Shown here piece after piece: positions 47,006 to 57,543 of a DNA stretch of 64,000 bases. The position numbers were made by a program, and so were the translations under genes. Every line of letters begins with the position of its first letter. Within the stretch, counting starts at the first letter, position 1. The notes beneath the pieces were generated by a model. That model did not search any database. It was given only the letters and a program-made list of their open reading frames with translations, and had not been told where the DNA came from. Source of the stretch: Lenzites betulinus (taxonomy: Eukaryota > Basidiomycota > Agaricomycetes > Polyporales > Polyporaceae); assembly GCA_022264855.1 (NCBI GenBank), contig JABYQU010000001.1:496001-560000 (forward strand), read 5' to 3'.

Positions 47006-48492
47006 CAGGCTCCTACCCACCGCCGCACTCGAGTTGAGGGGGACGGATTCGCCGGGGGGATGGGGTATAGGCTAAGTCCAGAAGCGCCGAACATAGTATA
47101 TTAGCGCTGGTGTGGAATATTAGCGCTGGTTAGATCATGTGACTCAGGCCTTCAGGATTTCCCTCTCAACTCTCCTGGACGGCTGGCTCCAAACATATAC
47201 AAATAACGGAGCCCGGTGGGCAGACGCCCGCTGTCGTCCCCGTTTGGAAGGATGCTTCTCCGTCAGCGCTTGTATTTCTCGCGGTATACCAATATTAATA
47301 TGCCTGGCCGCATCGGTGCCAGTACTTGCAGCTTTGGTGACTCTGCTAGACTACTAAACATTCAAATTACTTGACAAAGAGTGTTGTCTGCCTCGTGAAT
47401 GGATCGCGGTTCACGATGGCAAATTGTTTTAATGTTTTGTGTAATGTCTTGCGGCCTCTCGAGTGTCCAACTTGGCAACAATTGATCGCTGTCCATCAGC
47501 AACAACGTGAGCTGCGCGGATGTGCTTGGGGCCGATGCGAAGTGCTCCCAAACCCTGCAATCGTGAGCATTTCCCGCACCTTATATAACATCGATAGTTC
47601 TGACTTGCCAAACGACGCGAGCCCTTGCAAACGTGGCGAGCACGCGTATCGTTTGCGCGCGATTGCGCCCCACTCGTAACATGAATACTTATCTGGCTCT
47701 CCAAATGCGAATGAACCTCCCCCCGGTGCCTTGCAGGAGTAGGAAGCTGGAGCTCAGGCCTACCATTCTCCTCATCGCGTTCGCGTTGGACGTGCGACAC
47801 CGGCTTCGTGGGCGTGTCCCCGTTTGCCTTGCCACCGGAGCCGCAGTAGCATGAGAAGTCTGAGTTGTCCGATCCAGCCATGGGCCATTCAGGCGATGCA
47901 TGGGATAATATTCTAGTATACGATATGCATCATCGTCGCCCGCACGCGCACCCAAGCCAGCCAGAAGCCTCACGCGCAGGAAGAACTCGGCTTTTAGTAC
48001 ACGAACATTTTGAAGGCATTGCTGTGATAGTACTACTAGCAATCGGGGCCGTTCTATTGAATTCTTCCTTCAGCAATCCATTACAATCATCCGTCACTGT
48101 TATTCGGTGCTATATGTACTTTCCGAAAGCGCTCCTCCCGTCTTGATAACGTGTGCCATCCGATATAGCAGTCACCAAGCACCGATGCGGCCAGGCATAT
48201 TAATATTGGTATACCGCGAGAAATACAAGCGCTGACGGAGAAGCATCCTTCCAAACGGGGACGACAGCGGGCGTCTGCCCACCGGGCTCCGTTATTTGTA
48301 TATGTTTGGAGCCAGCCGTCCAGGAGAGTTGAGAGGGAAATCCTGAAGGCCTGAGTCACATGATCTAACCAGCGCTAATATTCCACACCAGCGCTAATAT
48401 ACTATGTTCGGCGCTTCTGGACTTAGCCTATACCCCATCCCCCCGGCGAATCCGTCCCCCTCAACTCGAGTGCGGCGGTGGGTAGGAGCCTG
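47006..48492. mobile_element. Mutator-like non-autonomous element with TIRs of about 320 bp
   Basis: The ends caggctcctacccaccgcc are inverted repeats. Near-perfect complementarity extends over about 320 bp on each side (47006-47328 and 48171-48492), long enough that both arms encode the same open peptide in mirror image. A 9-bp target duplication gttagtctc flanks it (46997-47005 and 48493-48501). Long TIRs plus a 9-bp duplication are typical of Mutator-like elements. The 840-bp core has no transposase; short frames at 47429-48042 have no recognised motif. The nearly identical TIRs indicate recent transposition. Confidence 0.88.
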
Positions 48493-48501
48493 GTTAGTCT
48501 C

Positions 48502-49013
48502 ATGAATAGGCTCGGCTCTTGACCTTACACTGGAACGCCCACATGATGCTACGTAGTAGGAGACCCTGATTTATGCTGCCCGCATTTCGTAAGAAATCAT
48601 CTGCGGACGTTTGAGACAACGTCACGAGATGTATGGCGAACCTAAAAGAGACGATTAGCCATTGGGCAGGAGGAGAAGGAGGAGGAGGAGGAGGAGGAGG
48701 AGGAGGAGGAACGGCGGTGAGTCGGCATTGAAGTTCGATGCTCGCTACAACAATCATAAACAACTTGCTCGTGGCAGCACCATCACCAGCTCCCGGCGCG
48801 GACTCATGTTCTCTCAGTCCGGAGACTGCACTCCCGATTCTGGCGTGCATGGTCGGAAACTACTGAGGCTAATACCCACTACCTTCTCTCCTCCAGCGAG
48901 TAGACTCCAGACTCAAGACTCTCAGTAGTACTTCCACTCACTAGCATGACACAGCAAGATAGTAGACTCACCCGCAAGGTGTGAACGTTCAACTTTAAAC
49001 TAGTAATACACTT
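48502..49013. other. Intergenic region with a (GGA)n microsatellite
   Basis: 48669-48711 is an almost perfect run of about 13 GGA triplets, which explains the poly-Arg and poly-Pro frames there. Nothing else is supported. Confidence 0.6.
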
Positions 49014-49895
49014 CTACAGCGACGGGATCGCACCAGGCCAGAATGCAGGTCCACCCTTGTTTTCCTCATACCATGGAATATCATGCGCCAGCAGCACCCT
49101 CACCCTCGGGATCTTCAATAGCGCCTGAATGCGCCATACATGCCTTTCGGCCTCCGCCTTGTCTACGTGCAGACAGCCCGTCTTCGGGTGATGCGCCGTA
49201 AAGCGAGCCTCGCCGCGCAGGATCCTCCAGTCGTGGGCGCTGTCCCCCGCGAGCAGGATCCACCCGCCATCTGCCGACGTACGCGCGAGGACGTTAAGAT
49301 GCCCCGGGACGTGCCCCGACGCGTCGACGATGTATAAGCTCCCGTCCCCGTAAAAGTCGAGCGCGTGCAGGAACGGCCCGAGCGGCGGCCACGCCGCCGT
49401 GTCCAGCCATTGCGTGCGCTCGGTCGGGACGTCCACCCCATAGATCGTGCCGTGGAAGTCTGGCGCGTGCGCACGGATGACGGGCTCGGAGTCCTTCCCG
49501 AGCAAGAACGTCGCGTTTGGGAACAGCGAGGGGTCGCCAGTGTGATCGATGTGAATGTGGGAGATGCAGATGTGCGCAATGTGCTCGGGGGAGAGGCCGC
49601 TGCGCGCGAGCGCGACGCGGATGTCGGGCTGGCCCTTCAACTTGCATCCGATGGCTTCGAGGAGGAAGCGCGGGCCGATGGGGAGCATCGACGGGTCGGC
49701 GCGCACACCAAGGTCGAAGAGGAAGGGCGTGTCGCGCGTTGTGTGTTGGAGGAGGAACATCATGTCGGGCATGTCCACGCGCTCGCCCGGCTTGGCGACG
49801 TCGATGAGCTGGTCAAGGTCCATGTCGACACGGCCGGCCTCGAATGCGGACACCCTGCAGTAGGCTTGGCTGGGAGTAGGCGGCGGAAGGCTCAT
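49014..49895 (-). CDS. Metallo-beta-lactamase-fold hydrolase, paralogue 2
   Basis: Intronless, 293 aa from the ATG at 49895 (MSLPPPTPSQAYC), chosen because it aligns with paralogue 1; the upstream ATG at 49961 adds 22 unaligned residues. Metal site HIHIDH at 113-118, GHVPGH, AGDSAHD and LAHDIPWY are all present. It is the closest relative of paralogue 1 in the window: both start MSLPPP, share DMMFLL and use HTGDP after the metal motif. It carries CLHVDKAEAERHV in the helix before the last His ligand, against CIHQDPASAERHV in copy 1. It is followed on the same strand by paralogue 3, about 860 bp away. Confidence 0.92.
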   Translation of the reverse strand: MSLPPPTPSQAYCRVSAFEAGRVDMDLDQLIDVAKPGERVDMPDMMFLLQHTTRDTPFLFDLGVRADPSMLPIGPRFLLEAIGCKLKGQPDIRVALARSGLSPEHIAHICISHIHIDHTGDPSLFPNATFLLGKDSEPVIRAHAPDFHGTIYGVDVPTERTQWLDTAAWPPLGPFLHALDFYGDGSLYIVDASGHVPGHLNVLARTSADGGWILLAGDSAHDWRILRGEARFTAHHPKTGCLHVDKAEAERHVWRIQALLKIPRVRVLLAHDIPWYEENKGGPAFWPGAIPSL

Positions 49896-50757
49896 CGTGA
49901 AGACTAATATGATATTTGTGTCGGCAAGTGAGCTTTGGGGAGTGTCACAACATACGCACATGAGGTAGGGGAACTGTGTTCACGATACACGGGCTCAAGG
50001 AAATTGTTGTGTGTTGCGAGAGATGACTGCGTTTATAAGGTGAGCATTTGATGAGCCGGAATAATTGCTGATAGAGCTCTTTCCCGTGCGCCCGCAGGAA
50101 CGTCTTCGGGTATAGGAGATACACGTCCACACGGGTGCTTCTGACCGTCACGACAGAAATCAGGGTGGGCGCACCCACGGATTGCGCCTTCGATGGAGCT
50201 CGCGTCACCCTCAATCCAGCTCTTTGGCGGTGATACAAGACCTTCGAGAAATTGGCCCTAGCTGCCATGAGGGGTGGTAACACCGGTTGTGGTGGATGTG
50301 TGCCGTCATACAGGCGGCCCCTTCTTCGAGTACATACGTCAGCCGTTGAGGGGAATATTCAGATGCGCTTATGCATTGTCTGGATCAGTAAAAATCGCGG
50401 AAGAGCTCCTCCGCGGCGCCGCCGCAGCTCTACTAGTGGTGGCGATAGCAAGTACACCAATATTGTGCATGTCACCGGGCACCCTACGTCCCGGCAATTT
50501 GTAAGCAACCTCCAGCCATACTCGCGGACTGCACTGAAGCCTCAAGCACACTCACACATTACAATGTAGGGCCTGGTTTGGCAAGCGTGGGTGGTTACGA
50601 AAGAAGGACACTAAATTCGCTTTGACCACGTTGACATTAGAGTAAGTACATGCCAGTTTCCCACCATATGACCTAAGATAAGTGATCAGTTCATTTGAGT
50701 CTCACATTGCGACCTGAAGCGAGTGATCGCCGCACACACCTCCAATGAGTATCACAC
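49896..50757. other. Spacer between hydrolase paralogues 2 and 3
   Basis: No gene is supported. This stretch contains the promoter of paralogue 2 and the 3' flank of paralogue 3. Confidence 0.4.
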
Positions 50758-51645
50758 CTACAAAGACTCGATCCTCCCCGGAAAGAACGCGTCACCGCCC
50801 TTGTTCTTCTCGTACCACGGCGCGTCGTGCGCCAAGAGCACCCTCACGCGTGGCTCCTTCAACAACGTGCGAATCCGCGCAATATGCGCCTCTGCCTCCG
50901 CGACGTCCGCATGCGCACACCCGAAGTGCGCCGTGTTGCTGATCTTGCCCTCCCCCGTGATGAGCGACCAGTGGTGTGCACTATCGCTGGCGAGGTAGAT
51001 CCAGCCGCCGTCGGCAGAGGTGCGCGCGAGGACGTTGATATGGCCGGGGAAGTGCCCGGGGGCGTCGGTGATGTACACGCTCCCGTCGCCGTAGAAATCG
51101 TACGCACGGGGAAACGGCCCGTGCGGGGTCCAGCTCGCGGGATCGAGGTAGGTGGTGCGATCTTTTGGGAGGAGGGAAGACGCGAGGGGCGAGTTCGGGT
51201 TCTCGGGGTAGCCGTCGGCCGCGGAGGCGCGCGCACCCTCGCCGACGAGGAAAGTCGCGTTCGTGAAGGGCGCAGAGTCGCCGATGTGATCGAAGTGGAG
51301 GTGCGAGTAGCAGACGTGGGTGATGTCGGTGGGCTTGAGGCCGCCCTTCGCGAGCGCTGCTACGGCGTCCTGTGGGACAGAGATGCGGAAGCCGAGAAGG
51401 TCTACGACGTGTTTGAGAAGGCCAGGCGGTAGATTTTGCCAGTCGCTGCGTATCCCGAGGTCGAAGAGGAACTTAGTGTCGCGTTTGGTAGAGTGCCGGA
51501 GGAGGAAGGCGAGTGCGGGTAGAGTTGAGCGCTCATCCTCGTTGACATCTGTGAGGACCCATGAGAGAGGGGAGTTGACGCTACCAGCGTCGAGAGCAGA
51601 AACGTCGACGTAGGCCTGGTTTGCCGAAGGGGTAGGAAGACTCAT
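50758..51645 (-). CDS. Metallo-beta-lactamase-fold hydrolase, paralogue 3
   Basis: Intronless, 295 aa from the ATG at 51645 (MSLPTPSANQAYVDVSALDAG). Metal site HLHFDH followed by IGDS, where copies 1 and 2 have TGDP; GHFPGH; ASDSAHH; and LAHDAPWY. All likely metal ligands are retained. It differs from the others by Val for Cys in the QAYC signature and by His after SAH. The IGDS variant groups it with paralogues 4 and 5, suggesting two subfamilies in the cluster. An in-frame ATG at 51681 would add 12 residues with no counterpart in the other copies. Confidence 0.92.
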   Translation of the reverse strand: MSLPTPSANQAYVDVSALDAGSVNSPLSWVLTDVNEDERSTLPALAFLLRHSTKRDTKFLFDLGIRSDWQNLPPGLLKHVVDLLGFRISVPQDAVAALAKGGLKPTDITHVCYSHLHFDHIGDSAPFTNATFLVGEGARASAADGYPENPNSPLASSLLPKDRTTYLDPASWTPHGPFPRAYDFYGDGSVYITDAPGHFPGHINVLARTSADGGWIYLASDSAHHWSLITGEGKISNTAHFGCAHADVAEAEAHIARIRTLLKEPRVRVLLAHDAPWYEKNKGGDAFFPGRIESL

Positions 51646-52335
51646 GGCTAGTAGATAGATAAATTCTGTCAACTTCCGCAATCTAAATCAACATAGTATG
51701 AACGCTAACCTTCAGCGTGGAAGAACGCTGGTCAACTTCGTTAGGGGACTTGATAGTAAGCTGTGCGGTTGGTCGCTAAAATCAGCTGAGTGAACGTGTA
51801 GATGCATATGTACCAACATGCCCGAGTCCCCGAAGAATCTTCTGAGTCACTGCCCAGCCAGAATGACTCAGACACTGACTAAGGAACACTCTGCGGACGT
51901 CGTCGTGGAACTGCGCCATCGATCGAGGCGCTAGAACATATGAGAGTCAGACTCAATTGGGTGTTCACGTTGAGCGTCACCTAGCCTGAGCGGGTAAACT
52001 TACCAGCACTTTCGCTGTGAGCATCCGCAGCGTCGTTGATAATGATACTTCATTGCGTCATCGATGAACCGTACGGGCGGCGTGCTAGATGTGTTGTCAT
52101 TATACCGCCCGATGAGTTAGAGAAAGGCCGGGTCGCAAGTTTAGACTGCCATATGTCGGCCCTTTTGTGGCAGCCTCAGAATAGTGTGTAGGATGAATTC
52201 TAGCGAGTGCGTGAGTGAGCTTGAGCTCGCTATTACACGGTGAACTGGAGACTGTCGAGGCCCTCCACAATTGCATCATGAGTTATGTACCACAGATGAT
52301 AACAACTAAAATTGTGTCTTAATATCGCCTAAGCT
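51646..52335. other. Intergenic region before the aspartic protease 3' end
   Basis: AT-richer than its surroundings, with no supported coding frame or RNA feature. Confidence 0.45.
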
Positions 52336-54260
52336 CTAGTTCACCGTAGCGTGCGTGAATTGGGTATTGGCCACTCCAAAGCGGTTGTTCCCGCTGTCGA
52401 AAACGGCGTAGAAGCGTTCGAGCCACATCTGACCGTTGATGAAGCTAAACGGTGCGTCTACCTGGCCAATGTCAGCGACGATGAGATAGACGGCGTTTGG
52501 TTGGCCGTTTATCACGGAGTTCAGCGAGCGCTGCGCGAGAAGGCAGAGCGTGAGGATACTTCCCGGACATATGTACAGATTGACGGTACGTACAGGCCAG
52601 ATCTGGGCGTTGGGGACGAGCTCGAATGTGGCCTGAGAAAAATGATGATGTTATAGTAGATATCTAGAGACCGGGATGACTGGAAAGGACTCGTACCCCG
52701 TTGATGTTGTAGAACAAGCTGTGAAGCTTGTCGAATTGTGCAGGGGTGATACGAAGCAGGCCTGTATTTTCATCGAACACACCTCCTGTTTCCTGCTGAT
52801 ATCGCTGGAAGGACTCTGTACGAGCATCGTTAGTGTTTGAGATGACGCTGTAGAGGGGATATGAGATATGTACGCACCAGTGGGGATGTAGATGAGTGAG
52901 GTGCCGGTGTCGACAATGCCGGCAGTGTTGGTCATAATGGTGGTTGGGCCATACGCAATGGACTGGTCGATGCCAAAATACCTCGAGGCGGGGAATGTAT
53001 GTGTGAGAGGTCTGGTGTGTGAGGTGCATGTGCATTCGGTATTAGATTACTAGTGCCGCTATTCTCTCCGGGAGTGAGAGGACAAACAAGACGTACACCA
53101 TGTGGATTGACCCTAGAAATTTGGAGGGATCTATGCCACCGAATGTGAGCTCGCCGTTGCCCGGGTCCTGACTGTTGGTTGGAGTAAAAGATATCGAGAC
53201 TAGCTTTTCGATGATAACATGCTGTGACGCCAGGTTGTCGGTCACTAAAGCATGTTCATTGGTCAGCCAGATCGAATAAATTGGGACATGCACGGCGACG
53301 GCGGAGTACTGATAGCTCAGCACTAAACGTGGTACTTACCTGTTGGGATCACAGAGTGGCTATCGGGGGACAGGGTGCCGAAAGTGAGGTTAGTGGGCCC
53401 AATACTGACAGGAACCCGAATGGTAAGCCGGGAAGGATGTTCTTCGACGATTACCACCACATACCCAAGGATCCCATCGACACCGAGTTCGGTGAAGTCA
53501 TTCGAGCTTGTTGCGACTCCAAAAGACTGACCCTTGATAGTGAGGCCAGGGGCGAGCTCAATATCGTCAATGAACTCGTTACCTATGCAGGATGGCTATC
53601 ACATTTACCGCGCAGTCTAGACATACTTGTACGTACCAGTGAAGTTTCCCAGACCGTAGCTCACGCCCTATGAATATAAGTGAGAACGCTGAACGCGCGA
53701 AAACTTGGAAGCCCATCAGAAAGAACGCGCACCACACGCTCCCCTGTCTCACGCGTGGACGAAGTCTTCGTGAATGCCTTGCCGGCGCCGACCCAGGTGT
53801 TGGAACTGCCGGTATCGACCATGAGCGAGTCTGCCATACGTATGTTAGTCTCGCCCTGACTAGACAGCTGAGAAGTGGCAGATTGGACGTACACGTAGTG
53901 GGGGGCGTGCCAATGCTGACCTGTATGATGAAAGATTTCTCCTATCAAAAATCAAGAATAGCTAGTGAAGATGACAGTACACACGTTGGCAACATATAAG
54001 GATAGCATGTTGTCTACGGGGACATTGCCAACGGCATCGGGGGAGGGGCCCGTACCAGAGACCGGCGCGTAGGCACGCGCGCGCAAGCGGTCCCGTTCGA
54101 GCAGCGTGTTCAAGCCAGTGAGGTTGACATGCTTCGCGAACGGGAGCCGCATGAGGTTGTCACTGACTTGTACCGCAGGGGTTGCGTGCGTGCCAGTGGT
54201 GACTGCGAGGGCGAGGGCGAGCAGGAGGGAGAGAAACGGGACGGAGAAGTCTCGCGACAT
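52336..54260 (-). CDS. Secreted aspartic protease, pepsin family A1 (polyporopepsin-like)
   Basis: Start at 54260 gives a clear signal peptide (SVPFLSLLLALALAVTTGTHA) and a propeptide with NLMRLPFAKHVNLTG. First exons are 54260-53985, 53941-53893 and from 53830. The first catalytic site is MVDTGSSNTWVGA, reached by the splice IGTPPTTYSLMVDTG. The flap-side region VSYGLGNFTGNEF and SQDPGNGELTFGGID follow, then the second catalytic site AGIVDTGTSLIYI. The C-terminus LERFYAVFDSGNNRFGVANT is typical, ending at 52336. Around ten short introns are needed and the tested ones keep frame. It is an extracellular acid endopeptidase for nutrient acquisition. The upstream ATG at 54323 is rejected because it would bury the signal peptide. 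Confidence 0.9.
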
Positions 54261-55968
54261 GTCTGCTGGAACGGAAATGAGTGGCGAGAAGGGAGGATTT
54301 CCGACTAAGAGCACCGACGACATACGGGCTAGTGGCGAGCTTTTATGTCTTCCCGATGAGCCCTAGGCTACTCATGTCCCTGTGCAAGTGACCGCAGAAG
54401 AGTCTCATCCAGTGCGGGGTCAAAATAGACGTTGCATCGCTTGAGCGATTGCCAGCTGCTGAAATTGAAAAATAGACTCTTGAGACCCACCTGGGTGGAG
54501 TTTATATTTACTGTACTCGTCTATCACGAGGAATCAAGACCTGTACAAGCGTGGGCGGGCACTCAAAATATACTATGGTTCATTGATTTAACTCAGGCTT
54601 GTCGCTCCTTCCAGCACGATGTCGCTCTTGTAGTAGTATATCATACCCAGGTGGTTAGCGTGTCCCCGCGAGACGAGATCAACGCATGAGCGGTGACCCA
54701 GGAGCCACGGTGTCACTTGGGAGAATACGAACTCCACCTGTTGCACTAGGGTGGTGAAACCGTGGCACGGTGTTGTTTCAGAAGGTTCTGGGAAGCAACG
54801 ACATCATAGGGACGATATAACGCCAAGGGTTGAATTGACGTACAAGGATGATTTGACATGTATCCCTTTACCATACGCCGTGTCAGCCGTCAGCCGTCAG
54901 CATGCAGTTCCCGCTATGCGGTGGGATACGGAGCAGAAGACACCTCTCGGTTCCGAGCATTGCAACCTCGTGGTGTCATGTTACATAAAGCGTGGGCTCA
55001 CCTGCGGATTGCGACAGCTTGTTCAAGACACCATATATGGAGCTTTGAAGGACTGCGCGATGTCGTCGCTGAGCCTGCGAAATCTTAGGAGGGGATTTCG
55101 TGAGTGTCCAGTACAGGTGTCCGGTTCGATAGCCACTGAGCACGTTATTCATCGTCTCCACTACGGAAAAATCTCGTCCAGCGGAGTACATATTCTATAA
55201 TGTCCTCAACGATCGTCGAGGCATGTGGCAGGGACCTTCACACCACCTGGTCGAGGAAGAACTCAGCATGGTCGTAGCTTCCTTTGGGCACGAGAATGGC
55301 ATTATGCTAAGCGTGAAGACGAGTTTAAAAAGTCAAGCCTGAGCGCAGTAGATCTTACACAGACGTTGCACGCACTGAGTAGCAAGAGTTCATCATGAAA
55401 GGTGCAGGCAAGCTGAGCTGCCGGCCGAGTCCGGGCATACGCACCTCAGGAAACGCCGCGACACGCCGATAATCAATTTACTATTGGGGCCCGTTAGAGG
55501 TAACATGTTAACACTTCTATATCGCGTTCCCACGCGTCGCGCTTCCTCTTCCTATGTTCCTTGTCCCTTCATGCTTGTCTTTCCAGACACTCGCATTCTG
55601 GACCCGGAGCACCTATCTGGTAGGGAGTGAAGCTGGAGGACTCGATATCCGACCGAGAGTGTGCGTACCCGCGGCCGACCGTCGCTCTCCAGGAAACACC
55701 GTGTCCAAATCGAGCTGGGGGCTTACAAAACGATCCAAAATCCCACAAGTATTGGAGTCCGACACATCATATGACACACAAGATGACATATGGCGGCAAG
55801 GCCGCCGCGAAGGTGCCATCGCGCTCAAGCTCGCGGGGCGGCTAGACCGATACAGACCGATGCCGCCGCGATTTATATGGTGTGCCAGCCTCAGGACGAG
55901 AGCGATCGACATCATAGCCTATCCGCACTCCCCTTCATTTACCAACTAACGCCCGATATTCGATAGTC
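54261..55968. other. Intergenic region of 1.7 kb
   Basis: No supported gene. Frames at 54751-55200 and 55554-55949 lack recognisable motifs. The segment before 55969 should contain the promoter of the iron-type alcohol dehydrogenase. Confidence 0.45.
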
Positions 55969-57543
55969 ATGTCCATTCTCGACTCTACCCAGCACGCGTC
56001 TTCTGATTTGCAGGGCTCATATGCTTGGACGGACAGTCTGAAGGGCGTGTATTACGGCCCGGGCTCAGTTAAAACGGCGCTGCCCAAGCTCTTGAGCATC
56101 ATCGGCGGCAAGAAGGCTCTCGTCGTGACCGGGCGCAGCCTGCACGATAAGGTACACCCTTCCCTGTTGTTCCCGCGAACACCGTCGACTCACCCGCGAT
56201 CGATTTAGACGGACGTTGTCAAGCAGGTCGAGAACGTGCTCAAGGAGCACAATGCCTACGGCGCTACCTTCTACGAGATCGGCCAGCACTCGCCGATCGC
56301 AGGTATCAAGAGTGGCCTAAAGGCGTTCAAGGACGTCGGCGCCGACATCATTGTCAGCGTCGGCGGTGGCTCGCCGGTCGACGCGTCCAAAGCGATCCTG
56401 TACTTCCAACAGCAGGAGACTGGCGGACCGTATCTCCGACAAATTGCCATCCCGACGACGCTGAGCGCGGCAGAGTACACGGTGCGGCTTCCCGCCATGT
56501 TTTCCGTGCGTCATTACCATTATATGCTCACGGACGCACTCGCAGATCGGCGCTGGATACACGAATGAAGAAGGCTACAAGGTGGCGGTTAGCTCGCCTG
56601 AGCTAGCCCCTGCGGGTATCATCCTGGATGCCGAGTTGACCCTGGCTACTCCCGAACGGCTATGGTATGTCTCCTGTGTGCGAAGGAGTATGTAGGACTA
56701 CCCGTATACTGACTGGCGTGAATATAGGCTCTCCACAGGTGTGCGCGCCCTCGACCACGCCGTTGGTAAGCTGCTCTGCGCATAGACCTGATACGAATTC
56801 TCTTGCTCATCGCCCTGACAGAGACCCTGTACCGCCCCCTCGTCCCGCCTCCAGTCAAGTACCTCGCTTACGCCGCGCTGGCGGACCTCGTGAAGTACCT
56901 CCCGCAAACCAAGGCGAACCCCCAAGCGGTCGACGTGCGCCAAAAATTGCAGATCGCTTCGTGGATGAGTCTCTGGCCGCTCAAGTTCGAGAAGTACAGG
57001 TACGTCCGCGACCGCTCGAGTTATGTTACAACCCTACTTATGCGAACACGATTCTAGCGCACTAGGCTTGTCTCATGCTCTTGGCCATAAGCTCGGGGCT
57101 CGCTACGGTATCCCGCACGGCATCACATCGGTCAGCGCTACTGCACTCATCTGCGCTATTATGTTTGTACTGAGAGCACCTGCAAACAGTGTCTGACGCT
57201 TGCCCCTGTCATCGCGCTCCAAGCCGAGCTCCTCTCTTCAGATAACAAGGACTGGCTCGCCGGTGCGCTGTTCTACCTCCGTGTCCCGAGCACTGGCTCG
57301 ATTGAAGGCGACATTGGAAAGCTGTCTGCGATCATCCAGAAGTGCGTCTCGTTCCCGCCTCTCTTCGCCATGCTCCTAACGGCTTCACATCTTAGGCTCG
57401 TCGATGACCTTGGGCTGCACTCGACACTTACTGAGTACAAGGTCCCGCGTGGGGACGTGCTTGAGATCGCGCAGCTAGCTGCGGGCAAGGAATACCCGAG
57501 CCTGCCGAAGGTTGTCGCGCTGCTCGAGAGCCTCTATGTTTGA
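55969..57543 (+). CDS. Iron-containing alcohol dehydrogenase / maleylacetate reductase family
   Basis: Eight exons (55969-56151, 56209-56481, 56546-56664, 56728-56765, 56822-56999, 57058-57130, 57190-57341, 57396-57543) keep frame and give 387 aa. The NAD(P)-binding half contains KALVVTGRSLHDK and GGGSPVDASKA; PTTLSAAEYT follows. The metal site uses Asp and neighbours in GVRALDHAVETLY (about 196-208) and His residues in LGLSHALGHKLGARYGIPHG (about 266-285). Members reduce aldehydes or maleylacetate or oxidise alcohols; which applies here cannot be told. Sitting between hydrolase paralogues 3 and 4, it could act on products of the hydrolases or the P450, which is inference from position only. 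No signal peptide is seen, so it is probably cytosolic. Confidence 0.92.

Noticed and set aside
48087..48359. 90-codon frame identical in part to one at 47139-47357
   Set aside because: Both come from the TIRs of the Mutator-like element; identity reflects the repeat, not a gene family.
49365..49907. 180-codon plus-strand frame
   Set aside because: Antisense to MBL paralogue 2 and similar in composition to the other antisense shadows of the family.
50827..51432. 201-codon plus-strand frame
   Set aside because: Antisense to MBL paralogue 3, with no motif of its own.
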